A program made the position numbers and the translations under genes. Source: Marasmius tenuissimus (Eukaryota > Basidiomycota > Agaricomycetes > Agaricales > Marasmiaceae). From it: a stretch of 64,000 bases of DNA. Shown piece after piece: positions 46,623 to 58,197 of this stretch (position 1 is the stretch's first letter; each line of letters opens with the position of its first letter). Below the pieces are notes generated by a model that was given only the letters and a program-made list of their open reading frames with translations, did no database searches and had not been told where the DNA came from. The stretch spans positions 124,001-188,000 of the forward strand of contig JAQOTA010000031.1 of assembly GCA_029532415.1 (NCBI GenBank), read 5' to 3'.

Positions 46623-47148
46623 CAAGGGGTGGCCGGGATTGACAAAAGTAAAACTAACTCGTTTTTTTCCTTAAGGGCCCTTGGGTTCGACTGACTGACC
46701 GGTTGTGGGAATGACATACTATATATGGTAGTGGTCACATGACTTATGTGTGTTTTCTATTACTACCACTCCGTTTTCGGGTGCCTTCATGTCCTTACCA
46801 GCACACCTGTCTTCTCAAACTCATCACAGAAAGACATCCTGACTGAAAGTTACCCACTGTTTCATAGTCAGCTCTGTAATCTGAATAACACAACAAGCGG
46901 TGAGGCAAGAAATTCGGGATCCGAACCATGGGACCAACAAGGTCTTCTGTCCTCATGAATTCTGGCCTTATTTTCCTTCATCTATACTGAATCCTGATTG
47001 AGGGATTTTTGAGAATTTCACACCCTTCAGTCCTACTACAAACCCATATTGGCTCGAAAAAATATTCATAATTTTTTTTCTTGGGGACCCCTTCACCCGA
47101 CTGACCGACCGACCCGGTGTCACGGATTGACGGCCCGGCCACCCCTTG
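46623..47148. mobile_element. hAT-like MITE (526 bp) with 8-bp target duplication
   Basis: The ends CAAGGGGTGGCCGGG are in inverted orientation at 46623 and 47148, flanked by a perfect 8-bp duplication CTGTATTC (46615-46622 and 47149-47156). It shares ends and subterminal CGGTCGGTC-type repeats with 14241-14781. It encodes no transposase. Confidence 0.92.
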
Positions 47149-47303
47149 CTGTATTCTTCCGTTAACTTCTTTGCTCTCTGATCTTGGCTCCGTTTCGATG
47201 ACTTCGACGGCCTCTATGCTTTCCGTGACAGGTTTGTGCCCAGTTATGCAGTCTGCTAGCCGCTGCCCTTGCTGATCGCGTCCATGGGGACCACTATGGA
47301 CCC

Positions 47304-47388
47304 ACTGTGCCTGTGACGTACCACCTGCTTTCACTTTTTTGGGATCAGCAATTTGAGATCTTGGGGCTCGGAGATTCGGCACCGAAGT
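47304..47388 (+). repeat. Uninterrupted copy of dispersed repeat
   Basis: ACTGTGCCTGTGACGTA, gggatcagcaatttgag and atcttggggctcggag follow in order. It is the empty-site equivalent of the Harbinger insertion at 10877. Confidence 0.75.
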
Positions 47389-47423
47389 TGTTATCATATT
47401 TCTGAAGTGGGCCTAGGCCGTCG

Positions 47424-47882
47424 ATGCTTTTCCTACATCAATGTATGTCGACCTTTCATCTGCCCCGTTCTGGGGCTATCATAACTCGATACTGGGTGGA
47501 CGAAAAGAAACCAATTGAAAGAATTATCTATTCGCGAATCAGTTTGGCCAAATTCAATCTCCTCAAAATGAGAGACTTATGGGGCCATTGTAGTTATTGT
47601 GAAGTCTTCGAAGGTGGTCACGCCGCGACCGAGACACTTTTTTCTCGAGAGACCCTGTGTTTATGTTACACAGACTGCATGGTTTCACGTAAACATGTGA
47701 GAACGATTACTCTCCCGAACTCTCATATATCTGTTATTCCGGTTCAACTCTCGTGGTCGACGTCGGGTTTATCGCAGGATTTGACGTTCCTCTTACCGAT
47801 GAACTCGTTGCAATTCACATGGTGGCTGCACCTGATCGGCGAGCTGATATGCAGAGCTATCAAAACAAGGTTTGGGGGTTAG
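47424..47882 (+). CDS. Hypothetical ORF, 152 codons
   Basis: An open frame with balanced composition (KMRDLWGHCSYCEVFEGGH), but no recognised domain; its first 40 codons look unlike protein. It begins just after the dispersed repeat. A donor-like GTAAAC lies inside at about 47690, so a spliced form is possible. Confidence 0.2.
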   Translation: MLFLHQCMSTFHLPRSGAIITRYWVDEKKPIERIIYSRISLAKFNLLKMRDLWGHCSYCEVFEGGHAATETLFSRETLCLCYTDCMVSRKHVRTITLPNSHISVIPVQLSWSTSGLSQDLTFLLPMNSLQFTWWLHLIGELICRAIKTRFGG

Positions 47883-48192
47883 TTTGACTGAGCACGGAGT
47901 GTGATGTCAGTGAATATTGTGCAACCAGTTTCGTATGAGCGCCATCCAGCTATCTATATCTTGGAGTTTGCCGGGCAAATCCGGAGAGTCGCCCAACAGC
48001 TAACGCATTGTCATCCTTGCCATCAACACAAAGGTCACACGAGGTGAACGAAGGATTGATCATAAACAGCGTTCACGTAGATGATATGTCTTCCGCCAGT
48101 AAATTGAAAAGGAAGATTATGAAAACATGACGGATAGACATGGCAAGTAAATGGCTTCTATTACCAAAAAAAGAATAGACGAAGGGCAGTCA
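47883..48192. other. No gene recognised
   Basis: Flank of the NR2H copy at 48193. Confidence 0.4.
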
Positions 48193-48891
48193 TCAATATG
48201 GCAAGGCACAATCTCTACAAAAGCATACAAGGCTGTGATGCAATTGAAAGCCCAAAGCTTCAATACAAAGTAAGTCCCCCGACACGTTATGGTCTATTGC
48301 AATGGTAACCCCTTCGTTTCCCTGTTTGTCTAATCCATCCCCATGGGTAGTGTGAGCGACTGGAACGTCTTCAACCCGTCTGTACGCCGCATGTAGGGCC
48401 CTACGCATTGACGCTGTGATCCAACGCACACCAAAAGCAACAAGGGGAGCGAGAGCGACGTGGATGACAGGGTATCCTCCCATTCCCTGTGTCGTCGGCT
48501 GGAAATCCTTGTGGTCAGAACCTCTGAATATGTCAGGGATCGCTTGCAACGGGCGGCTCACCTCAACTTGTGTCATCAGAGGGACTTGTCCAGGCGCTTC
48601 GACACCGTCATATCAGGAATTCACCTTGACAGTGGAGGGCGTATCATCAGCTTTGGAACTCTCACGAAAAGTATGACCGCCTCAATCGAGGGTGATACCA
48701 GTATTATGCAATCTGTGAATGTTTACCATCTGACAGTTGGTGATTTTATAGACAAGGGGGCTCGCGGTGATCGTATTCGTAGTGCTGGTGGTGCTTCCGG
48801 AGGAATCAATAAGCTTCAAGGTGACATTCTTGGTACCATTGAAGTTAGAGTTATTCCTACTATGGCTGCATGTGAATAATGGGGTCGACAT
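48193..48891 (-). pseudogene. NR2H family (type A/B intermediate) with two in-frame TGA codons
   Basis: Exon 1 begins MSTPLFTCSHSRNNSNFNG at 48891 and carries both pseudo-repeats (NFNGTKNVTLKLIDSSG and YKITNCQMVNIHRLHNTG). TGA follows right after GITLD (about 48682) and again about 27 codons later. The conserved intron is 48561-48499 (GTGAGC to TTCCAG), and exon 2 from 48498 encodes YPVIHVALAPLVAFGVRWIT and a longer tail than its relatives, to TAG at 48193. If the first TGA is real, the product is only the repeat region (69 codons). Confidence 0.6.
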
Positions 48892-49759
48892 TAGAGGCGA
48901 TAGGAGCGAACTCGAGCAATGTTTGGAGGTGAAAGAGTGTGAATTGTGTTTGGATCGGAATATTTATATGTTTAATGAGTTACCGAATATAAACACGATT
49001 CTCCCAGTGGCTGATCCGCCGGGAGTAAACTTCCTCCTCCAAAAATTGTCCAAAAAGGCGACTATCAGTTGATAACTAAGCAAGCCCGTGATAGATTGCA
49101 GAGCATACTCACAAGCGGGGAGCACTACCCGAAGCCCAGCTCGGAGAAGTCCGAGAGATCTACTCACGGCACCCTCTCTAATTTTTCGAATCAGCGACAT
49201 CATCGACTTCCCGGCCTTTTCTCAGATCCATCGCAAACTTCCGAAAATTCGTTCCGTTATGCCTGGAAGCCAGTTGCGAATTGATTGAGCGGTGCCAGGT
49301 CCGGTAGGTATAATGGCCTGCAAAAGAGACTGAGATTCGAGGTGAAAAATGTACCATTTTGCTTGCTCCTCCATTTGCCCATCTGTTACCCATCTGTTGC
49401 CTCGTTACCTCTACTATCTTATAGTATCCTATTTATCCGCTTTTCGATTTTCCACACAGAAACTTGGATGGGTGTGTCAATACCACCATATCTGGGATTC
49501 GCCCTTGGCAGCTCGGGAATGTTCATTAGTAAACAATGTCTAATCAATTGAAGGTCCAGTATTCGAGGTGTTACAGTTCTACTTGATGATGATACTCAGT
49601 TATAGGCAGTTGACCGGTCCGGGTCACCTTAGGAATCCATTTAAATATGAAAGACCTTGTGATAAGCTTTTAGGTTATATCATTGTGAGCCACCGAGTTC
49701 CGTTAGTCTGGAGGCCAACTATTGGAACCGGTGTGGGGAGGGAAATACTGGATTATTCC

Positions 49760-49902
49760 TACCTCAAAGATCACACAGCTAGATTCTTCACGTCCTGGCA
49801 ACTCGTGGTGCTTGTATGTGGGGTCGGGTGGTTTGTGTTTCTGGAGGTATTGACGTGCCCCAAAGTCACATTCCTGTTGCCGTTGAAGTTGTAATCGTTC
49901 AT
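49760..49902 (-). pseudogene. NR2H family, exon 1 fragment
   Basis: ATG at 49900-49902 opens MNDYNFNGNRNVTLGHVNTS, matching the first pseudo-repeat of the family. The second pseudo-repeat is reduced to TTSCQDVK before a stop. No exon 2 was found. Confidence 0.5.
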
Positions 49903-51948
49903 ATCGCGGTTGGATATTAATGGTGGGTAGACATTTTGCGAATCAGGACGGGTTTTTCGGGTAAGCGAGGAGTATGATGTGGACTAGACGGGGTGCACGG
50001 GATGTGCGAAGGGTGTAAGATGGATCTCACCAGTACGCCTAACTCGCGCAGGCACGATAAGCTTGACCAGGGTTTGTATTAGACCACTGATAAGTTATGT
50101 ACCCAGAGAGTAAGTAGTGGCGATGGTAAAGGTAAAAGATGAGAGTAATTAGCGATCGAGGGCCTTAAATACTAGGTATCGTGGGAATATGAATAAATAT
50201 GTAAATCCCCGTTACAAAGGGTGCGGTAGTTTGAAGGTGAGCTATTATGGAGCACTACCTACATAGGGCCGCATAACAGTTAACGCTTCAGTCCACCAAT
50301 CAGAGTCTCATAACGAAAATACACGGACGAACCAGGGACAATGGAACTCGAGCTTTTAATGTACAACACTTTTTTCTTCAACCCAGCTCAACTCTGTTCA
50401 TCACTATTCTGAAGGTGTCTATGGTGTTCTCCTAAACCTAAGCTGAATAATTTATGCCTGACGTTGCTCGCCACGGAAGCCTCGGGATTCTAGCAATACT
50501 CTATAACCTTGAGGCCTGCAGCTCGGTTCGAGTCCGCGTCAATGAGGGAAGCTGTGGGCCGCTGAATCTTGAATCTCCGGAGGATAGTAAGAAGCGATAC
50601 GGTAGGTCCTTGATGTGCGGGATGGTAGTACCGCGTCTCGATGTGCAGTCCTTTGAGCTGTTATTCCGTTTCTTTAACTATGATTGTTTTCAAGCTCAAG
50701 GTCCACCTAAATGACCTTTGGAATGCCTGTTATCATTTTCGACTGACGCACTCGGTTAGAACTTTACAGAATCCCGCTAATACTGCGTAACAACCACTAC
50801 ATATTTCTCGGAGCACCTCTATTCTCATACCAGATATCTTTCCGACTCAATACGTTCCATTACGTACCTTGTGGGCGCTTCGCCGAATGGTGATGGAGAA
50901 GGATGATAACTTCGTTATCTACCGTGCAGGTTCAGATTACAGTCTCCTTGTCCCTAAGTTCAAAGTTTCGAACAGTTCAGGGCAGAAGCTGTTTGAGGTT
51001 TCACATATTCATAAAATGGGTAGACTTCTTCACTGCGCCAATGTTCTCCCCAGCCTGCCTGGTTCTCAGACTTGTTAAAACTACGTTGTGTGTCTGCAGG
51101 TAGTTTGAACGGTCTCTAAATGTGGTCATTGGCGCTCATTCGGCCACGTGGAAAATTAACTAAGGCGTGTGCCTAAATGAGCGACAAACTATACGTTAGG
51201 GCAGCATTCACGAGAAGTCTCGCGGTTCGTTGCAACGTCCAAATGATATCGGAACTTCTTAGGTCGAGCCTCACCGCTATCTTCCACCCGTGCTGACAAA
51301 AAATAGGTCTGATGTCCCGAAAGTGCGGCTAACAGCATCTTGTTCAACCCCGAGCACTGGTCAATTACAAGTCATTCCCTCCTCCACCCTCAGTATGGAA
51401 GAGTCGGTGTTAGGGACTCTCGCCCAAAACCCCACTACCTTCTATCTTTATCAGCCGCTACTACACCGCAATTGCCTAGAACACTGAGTAGTAAGATGGA
51501 CTCGTAAAACCGAGAAAAATCTCCTCTTCCAAGCTTTAAGTCACAAGGTGGTTTGTACACCATCTTGTGTAGCATCCAAAAATGATAAAACTCTTGAACT
51601 AGACGAAGTTATTGACATGCTTGCCTCAAAAAGTTTTTGAACTCGCCGAGCTCCTCGCGGGCTACTTGATTGGGTAATTTGCTATGTAGCCATACACTTT
51701 GGCATGGAAAACTGAGTGCGCGAGATCCAGGATCTGTTGAGTACCTCTTGATACAGCTGTACCGTGTGAGAGTTCTAACAGCCTCCAGGTCACTTACACC
51801 CAGCGCGACCCCTTATAAGTTATGCTTATGGTACCTTCAAACCCACCAGGCCACTTCGTTAAATTCTCAGGGGCAGCAGGCTCTTCCCACTCCTCCATTA
51901 GGATATCCCCTCTCTTTCCAAGCCATCCCAAATCTAAAAGTGATTCAA
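49903..51948. other. No gene recognised
   Basis: Only short unsupported open frames (for example 50454-50714 plus). Confidence 0.4.
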
Positions 51949-52524
51949 ATGCCTGTTTCGCCTCCCGGGACGTCTCATCATGCCAGAGGACCCGCATCCA
52001 TTGCTGGTCACTCAAACATCAACAACAACGCTTTCGGTCACACAGTTGATGGGAACCTGCATACACTCTCAACCCGCATTGAGGACTATCAATGTCAGCA
52101 TGTACATCGGTACAACTACACTGGATGTATCTTCTATAATGCTCCTGTTTTCTCCTTTCCTCCCACACGGCTACACAGACGCTGTAGTCCTCAGGCTGAT
52201 GGTGATGACCGTCGTACACCCACTGGTTCAAACAATGAGATATTCGGACTAGAGGTTCAGGTGAGTCCTTCGAGACGAATAGAATATGGCAGAGAACTTA
52301 TGAGTCGCCCTCATGTACTCAACCAGCAGGCTCCCTCAACACCAATCCGATGGGGTTTCTCTGAATTTCTCATCACGATCTTCCGCATTGTCTTCAGCAA
52401 CTATAGCACACAGAACTTCCAAAACACACCCGACGATGTGGAAGCCCAAACTTCCAGAAGTCGTGGCGAGTCCGAAATCTCGTCGTTAAACTCTAGTAGT
52501 GATAGTACCGAGGCTGGGGAGTAG
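51949..52524 (+). CDS. NR2H family protein (type B), intact, 168 codons
   Basis: ATG 51949 is chosen because it gives the same exon-1 length as the paralogs, though the frame is open to 51670. Exon 1 (51949-52260, 104 codons) contains pseudo-repeat 1, residues 23-40 (NINNNAFGHTVDGNLHTL), and pseudo-repeat 2, residues 44-63 (IEDYQCQHVHRYNYTGCIFY). The intron 52261-52329 (GTGAGT to CAGCAG) is phase 0. Exon 2 encodes a hydrophobic/amphipathic helix (RWGFSEFLITIFRIVFSNYS), then DDVEAQ and a Ser-rich tail. Function unknown. Confidence 0.6.
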   Translation: MPVSPPGTSHHARGPASIAGHSNINNNAFGHTVDGNLHTLSTRIEDYQCQHVHRYNYTGCIFYNAPVFSFPPTRLHRRCSPQADGDDRRTPTGSNNEIFGLEVQVSPSRRIEYGRELMSRPHVLNQQAPSTPIRWGFSEFLITIFRIVFSNYSTQNFQNTPDDVEAQTSRSRGESEISSLNSSSDSTEAGE

Positions 52525-53378
52525 GCTGAAGTGGATGGCGTGTTGACGAAATAATATGGGTCCTGATTGAGGCGGCTACCGGCGACGTACCGATCAGAGT
52601 TTCAGTATTTAGTTTTATTCCAGCCGATTCAAATCGGACTACAAAACTTCATCCTCCGAGAGTCGCGGAGAGAATCACACATTGACATTTCCGACCGTCT
52701 AGAGCAGCTTGTGTGCTTCGAAAGAGCGAATTTTCGATCGCGAATCTGGTTGAACTATCAAAAGCGAGAAGCCGTGGCGAGTGCACAGCTGCTGCCATAA
52801 TGGTAGACTGGTTTTGGATTTCTTGTTCGTTCTGTACTTCTATTTTGGCGAAATGACCCAACTCCACCCCGACTGAATGTCCCGACGTGGGTGCTTTGGC
52901 GCGGAGCTAAGTGTGAAGCTTCCATGTGAGGGAGCTTCACACGCCTATTACGGGTTTTGTGTTTGGCATAAATAACGGCGAGTGACGAGAAAAACAGCAA
53001 AACTGGTCTATAGTCTTGATAGCAGCTGCAATGGGGGCAAAAACGATATTCTGAAGGAAAAACCTGTTTCTCAAATTGGTGCTACATAGTAGAAACCACA
53101 ACTGCCGGTGGTGGCCATAACGTAGCATAGTATGCGATCCCTTGAAGCTCCACTTCCGACTCTCACTGTCAGTAAGTATTCTCTGCCCTCCAAACCTTGT
53201 GCCAGTAGGACTGTATCATCGTACCGCCGAAGCTGTCGATATTGCGTAGATACGAATGCCAAGTTTGGGAAGAGCGGAGGGGTGGTGGTGGAAAGGCCCG
53301 AGGGAAAGAAGGATCTAAGGCTCGTGTAGTTGGTCCGGCCGATTTCCGAACGTAGGGATTGGGCGTCTCTGGACAAGA
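52525..53378. other. No gene recognised
   Basis: Short open frames only. Confidence 0.4.
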
Positions 53379-53787
53379 TTACAGCTAACTTCATAATCGT
53401 AGGCCACCCCCGAAAATTGCCTGCTGACAAACGTTTTCCACCCCACGCTTCTCCCACCTCTCTCAACAACGTCAAACCTTCCCTCGTCACTCCCTCTCAG
53501 CAATCACCTATTGAGAGTACCTATACAGTAGATTCACTGGAACCTGGTAGTCCTACATTGTAGTGGTTCTTGATGTCGTAGGGTCGTAGGCACAGAAAGG
53601 TGCATGTATATTTCACTTTTAATCACCAGGTTCAACTTTCCGTGCAATTTCCGCGTACCAGGTGCATCCTATTGTAGTTCTCAGTGGGTGTACTAACGGC
53701 GTAGCGGGTGATATCATCGCGGGGTGTGAACGGATTCGTCAGCAGGCAATTTTCGGGGGTGGCCTACGATTATGAAGTTAGCTGTAA
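53379..53787. mobile_element. MITE (409 bp) with perfect 50-bp inverted repeats
   Basis: 53379-53428 and 53738-53787 are exact inverted copies over 50 bp (start TTACAGCTAACTTCATAATC), with imperfect similarity continuing inward (ACCCC..CG). The ends read T-TA-CAGCTAAC at both sides, so a TA duplication with CAGCTAAC termini, as in Tc1/mariner-type elements, fits best. It has no coding capacity. Confidence 0.85.
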
Positions 53788-55927
53788 AGGCGACAACTTT
53801 CGGGTCGCCATACCCCGCCTCGTGGATATGTAGAATGAACGTTTGAACCGCCACCTAGTGCCCGCTTCATATCCTCCGATTGTATATGGCACGCAACGCC
53901 ATCCCCACTCCTCTCCTCCGACTTATCAATTCCGACCTCTGATTTCCGCTCTTCAAGCCGGAAGTTTCCAGATCTGGTTTCGGCTGACTACTATTTGGTC
54001 GCCCACGTCGCCAATAGCGGTAAACTCTCAATACCCACGATGGGTTCAAAAAGGTATATCTTTCCTCGGGGATTCAAAGTCTTTCCTGGCTCATATCTTC
54101 CAAGTGGCGCATGAGCTAGGAGGGTAGTATCCTTTTGTTAGAATGTGCGGAGGATTGGCGTTCTGGAAGTCCTCTCACAATAGGATTGTATTCTTCCTTT
54201 GACAATGTTGCACAAGATGCTCATACAAGGATACGAAGTAGCTCGTAGTCCGAATGATAATCTATGGTCGCTTGGTTGGTATTGCTCGAGCTTAGCCAGT
54301 CATCCTTGATATTCTTAGAGGAGCACTTATTGATTGCACTAGGCCTCCAAGTTCCTCGGGGGCTCCTTCTCCATTGATGCCTTGCTTTGCTATTCAGTGT
54401 GTGCTGTAGAAGTGTACATCTGCGGAAGCGATGATATCATGGACTAGTGGCTTCGGCAGCGGGTATGAATCCAACTCGGACCCCTGGATCCGAAGTATCC
54501 AAAAACGCCCCACCGCGAGCTATATCTCAATTTGCACGAATTTGAAAATTGCTGCGGCGTGTTGCAGTCGGATGTTACGGAAGGATAAATTCATGAGCTC
54601 CCGTTCGATTATCGCCGAAATTTAACCACTTTCTCGTAGTATTTTCGACTACATGCTCGTCTACCACGAGGTTGCGAGGTTTTGTCACTCCACAATGGAT
54701 TAACTCACACTAACTCGAGTTCAAATACTTCAAGCGAGTAAACCTCTTAGCGGGGGACAAATACTACGGTTCCTGCCCAAAACACTGGGCAGCCTGCAAT
54801 GGTCAGGCCTAAGAAAGTTCAATGTATCACTCCGAGGGTCCAGATAGTGGCATATCCCAAGATAACCACTGTTTTTGGCTAGAATAAACTTGTGACCAGT
54901 ATCACTCAACTGTATCATGATTTATGTAGTCGCCTTGACTTGCGGGATCAGTAGGACTTTCAAACCGTGAATGTACGCGATTTGACACTTGGGCGTGTGA
55001 TAGATGAGGGAGGGGCTGAGAGCTCATTGCAGTGCGTCTTGTTACCTTTGGAATGAGAGCTATCGGGTGGCGCTCCCTACCATCAACGACTTACCATGTA
55101 TCTCGTTGCAGCACTGGGCCCACGGAATACCCACCTGTTCAAGTCTTTGTACAATTCTGCTCACGTGGTCTCTGAGGAACTCATGGTGTTTACGACAACA
55201 GGTACAATGGTGAGTATGTTCTACCCACGTTGATTTCCTCAGGCACCCTTACCTGTGGACGTAAACGCAGCGAGGGTGCAGAAGGGGCAAGTGTAGTGTT
55301 TGGGATGCCTTGGGCGGCATTTAAGCTACTAATACTTTCTAAGTCGTACTCTGCTCAATAAGGGCAGCTATATTAATTGTCGGTACCAGTGTTCCCGAGG
55401 GCCCATATGTTCCGGAAGCAGTTGCGATGGGTCTTACAGCCCTTTCTTTTCAGGGAGTTTGCAGCGCATTTTTCACCTACCACTGTACACTCTCATATAC
55501 TACTGGCTTGAACTACGACCTCAGAGGCATTGCTGACAAGTTTGCATGGTAGGGTTTCATCGAGTACGTTACTTTTCCTACGGGACCAATCACTATTGAG
55601 ATAGAACGAATAATAGCGTGATATCACCCGAGTGATTAGTACAATTTTGCAATCACCATGCTTGATCGCGGGTGCTCAAGCACACAATTACACTACGTAA
55701 GCCTATTTATGGCTCGCAAGCAATCGCTCTCAAAATGCTTAATCCAAGTAGAGAGCAATGATAAAAGCACCCGCACTCATATGCAGCCGTGAATGAGCAG
55801 AGCTGTGAATACATATATCGAGAAATGCCCGATCATCACCCCAAGAGCGCTTTGTTCAACCCCCCGCGTTTTCTCCCAACTAATCCTCACAAGTCCTATC
55901 CAGATCAACAGTCGTAGGGATCGGGCC
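53788..55927. other. No gene recognised
   Basis: No supported open frame or repeat was seen. Confidence 0.4.
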
Positions 55928-56554
55928 ATGGAGAGTCCACATAGGTACGTCCTTACCCTAGATCATCGCTCGGCAAGATTACTTATACTGCTTTGTCGCA
56001 AGATCGTTAGCCCACCCACATAGCAACGGTCACTCAAACCTGAACGATAATGTTTTGAGCCACACAGTCGACGGCAATTTGCATACTCTCTCGACCCATA
56101 TTGAGGATTACCAATGTCAACATGTCCACAGAACCAATTACACTGGGTGCACATTTTACAACACTCCAGTCCCCCTGTACATGAGAGATGTACGAGGAGA
56201 CGTCGTCCCTCGCAGTCACAAGACTCATGCCGGTCGTACCCCCGCTTCCACAATGTACCAGAGGGTTGAGGCGGAGACTGAGGTGAGTTCGTGCTTCTAA
56301 TAGAGGTTTCACCGGGTGCTCAACGCCCCAGCTCATTGTACTCGTTGCAGTCGCGATCCCTCTGGATCCCGCTCCGATGGAGGCTATGGGGATTTCTCAG
56401 CAAACTTTTCGGAGCCCTGAGTGGTGGTAGGACGGATGGTGCTCGAGTCTTATCAAGCACGATAGAAGATCTTGAGGCCCAGATTGGAAGAGTCCCCGAT
56501 AGTACGAATGTGTCCTTACATGTGGAGAGGCAAAAAATCGAGGATCGTGAGTAG
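55928..56554 (+). CDS. NR2H family protein (type B), 166 codons
   Basis: The proposed model is exon 1 55928-55944 (MESPHR), intron 55945-56002 (GTACGT to CGCAAG), exon 2 56003-56282, intron 56283-56350 (GTGAGT to GTTGCAG), exon 3 56351-56554. It keeps the frame and gives the same length as the gene at 16296. Pseudo-repeats: NLNDNVLSHTVDGNLHTL and IEDYQCQHVHRTNYTGCTFY. The last exon holds the helix (LWIPLRWRLWGFLSKLFGAL) and IEDLEAQIG, shared with the gene at 57590. The extra first intron is the least certain part. Its closest relative is 51949-52524, on the same strand. Confidence 0.55.
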
Positions 56555-56869
56555 CCTAGATACAATGATGCATGTACTTGAGACAAAGATTTCAGCAGAT
56601 TTGTGCCCCTTCAGTTGAAACGTAGGCTACCTGATGAGCCGTTGTACCTCTATATTGTTTTATTTCGTTATCTGAGCGTGGCAACAATCAAAGAACAAGG
56701 AAGGAGCTCCCAGCAAAGCCCCCAGTGAACGTTCAACGTGAAGGAGCCCCCAGAAAGGTTCCAACTTGCTCTCAGGTCAGGTGACCCTTCAACACCATCC
56801 GGAATCTTCATTCAACCTGTCGTTGGTGGGAGTCTGAGAGGCAACGTTTTCGACTCGCCTGGGCTCCAC

Positions 56870-57075
56870 ATTGAAAGACGCCTGATGCATCACTCCCGTG
56901 ATCCAACGTCGTGCCAAAGGGGATAAGGGGGGCAAGAACGGCGTAGATGGTAGGGTATCTAATCATCCCATCTGCCCGTTGCTAGACATTTCTCGTGGTT
57001 TAGAGTTTCTGAATATATACACATATCGAGAATCATTTCGTTTGTCGGGTGCTCACCTCAGTTTGTGGGAGTACA
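56870..57075 (-). pseudogene. NR2H family remnant around the conserved intron
   Basis: A donor-like GTGAGC (57056-57051) and acceptor CTAG (56982) bound a 75-bp intron. The following exon reads MIRYPTIYAVLAPLIPFG, then shifts frame within the helix region (DHGSDASG, the family's WITGVMHQA read in another frame). Exon 1 is not recognisable. Confidence 0.5.
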
Positions 57076-57589
57076 TGATAAAGTCTCTTTAGATTTTGGT
57101 CCCTGTGTCGTTAAATATCGCCTTCTGTGCTTCCCAACGAGTCCACGATTGATTCGTCGTGAAGATTCTCCCTAAGGTCAAAAGACAGGAGAGAGACACA
57201 AAGAAGGAAGGTATATAATTACTGGTTGTGGAAATATAGGTTGCTTGGCGAACGGCGAAAGGAAGGGCGAGGTTGAAGGGGAAGGGAACCTCCCCTGCCG
57301 CGGGACTTATATCATAATAGTATCGACGACAAAGCAACTAACATCAAAACCCGTCAAGCGACTTATAGATGAGTTGCGTCTAAACACTCGAGGGGAAGGG
57401 AATGGCGCGAGAGAGATCGTGCTCTAGTAGTACTGATTGGGCGGTAGGATCAATGAGGCAGGAAACAAATGCCATTTATACACATTACGATGGGCGATGC
57501 TATCACTTGGGTATTTTATTAGTACATATGTGCCAAGTGGCTCAGTACTAAGAACACTTACTACTTCCCAGCGTTCAGCGTATCACCTC
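57076..57589. other. No gene recognised
   Basis: Spacer between an NR2H remnant and an intact NR2H gene. Confidence 0.4.
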
Positions 57590-58197
57590 TTAGACATTTT
57601 CGTCCGCCCTCGGGTTTAAAACCGGGGTCGATAAAGACAGAGTATCATGGCTCATATTCGGATATATCCCAATCTGAGCCTCGAGGTCGCTTTGGGTATT
57701 CATCGGGAGTGTGTTATGAGGGCTACTTGACACTGACGCCGCACGAATGACAATCCGGATGAACGAGCTGATGAGCGCCCATGGCCAGTAAAACGGCATC
57801 AAGGAGAAACCCGGCTGTAAGGGTTGATTTAGCCTCGTGTGAAATATCGATAACTACTCCGTATGGAACTGCTGACCTCTACGCAATGCGGCGGCATGGG
57901 GCTTTGAGTCGCAGCAGCTTGCTCGTCAGAGCGCGCTTCCCGAGTTGAGTGGGCGATCCCGGTGTAGACAGTGCATCCGTGATAAATCATCGAATTTTCG
58001 TAAACATGCTGACACTGATAATTGCGAATAGTTGTGGAAGGGATAAAGGAGTGCATGTTTCCGTTGACTGTGTGGCAGAAGGGATTGTCGTTGATGTTCA
58101 TCGTTGTAGCGGAGGCACCGTGGCCTCTACCGATATTTTCGGCCTCCTCAGAAAATTTCGGTGGATTGGTGTGGGCCGCTGGACGCCGGGACGACAT
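57590..58197 (-). CDS. NR2H family protein (type B), intact, 181 codons
   Basis: ATG 58197 (MSSRRPAAHT) gives an exon 1 of exactly 107 codons like the gene at 16857; an ATG at 58281 is also in frame. Pseudo-repeat 1 is residues 34-51 (NINDNPFCHTVNGNMHSF) and 2 is 57-79 (IRNYQCQHVYENSM, YHGCTVYTG). Intron 57876-57815 (62 bp). Exon 2 (57814-57590) encodes SLMPFYWPWALISSFIRIVI, a strong helix candidate, then SDLEAQIGIYPN. It converges on the copy at 55928. Confidence 0.6.
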
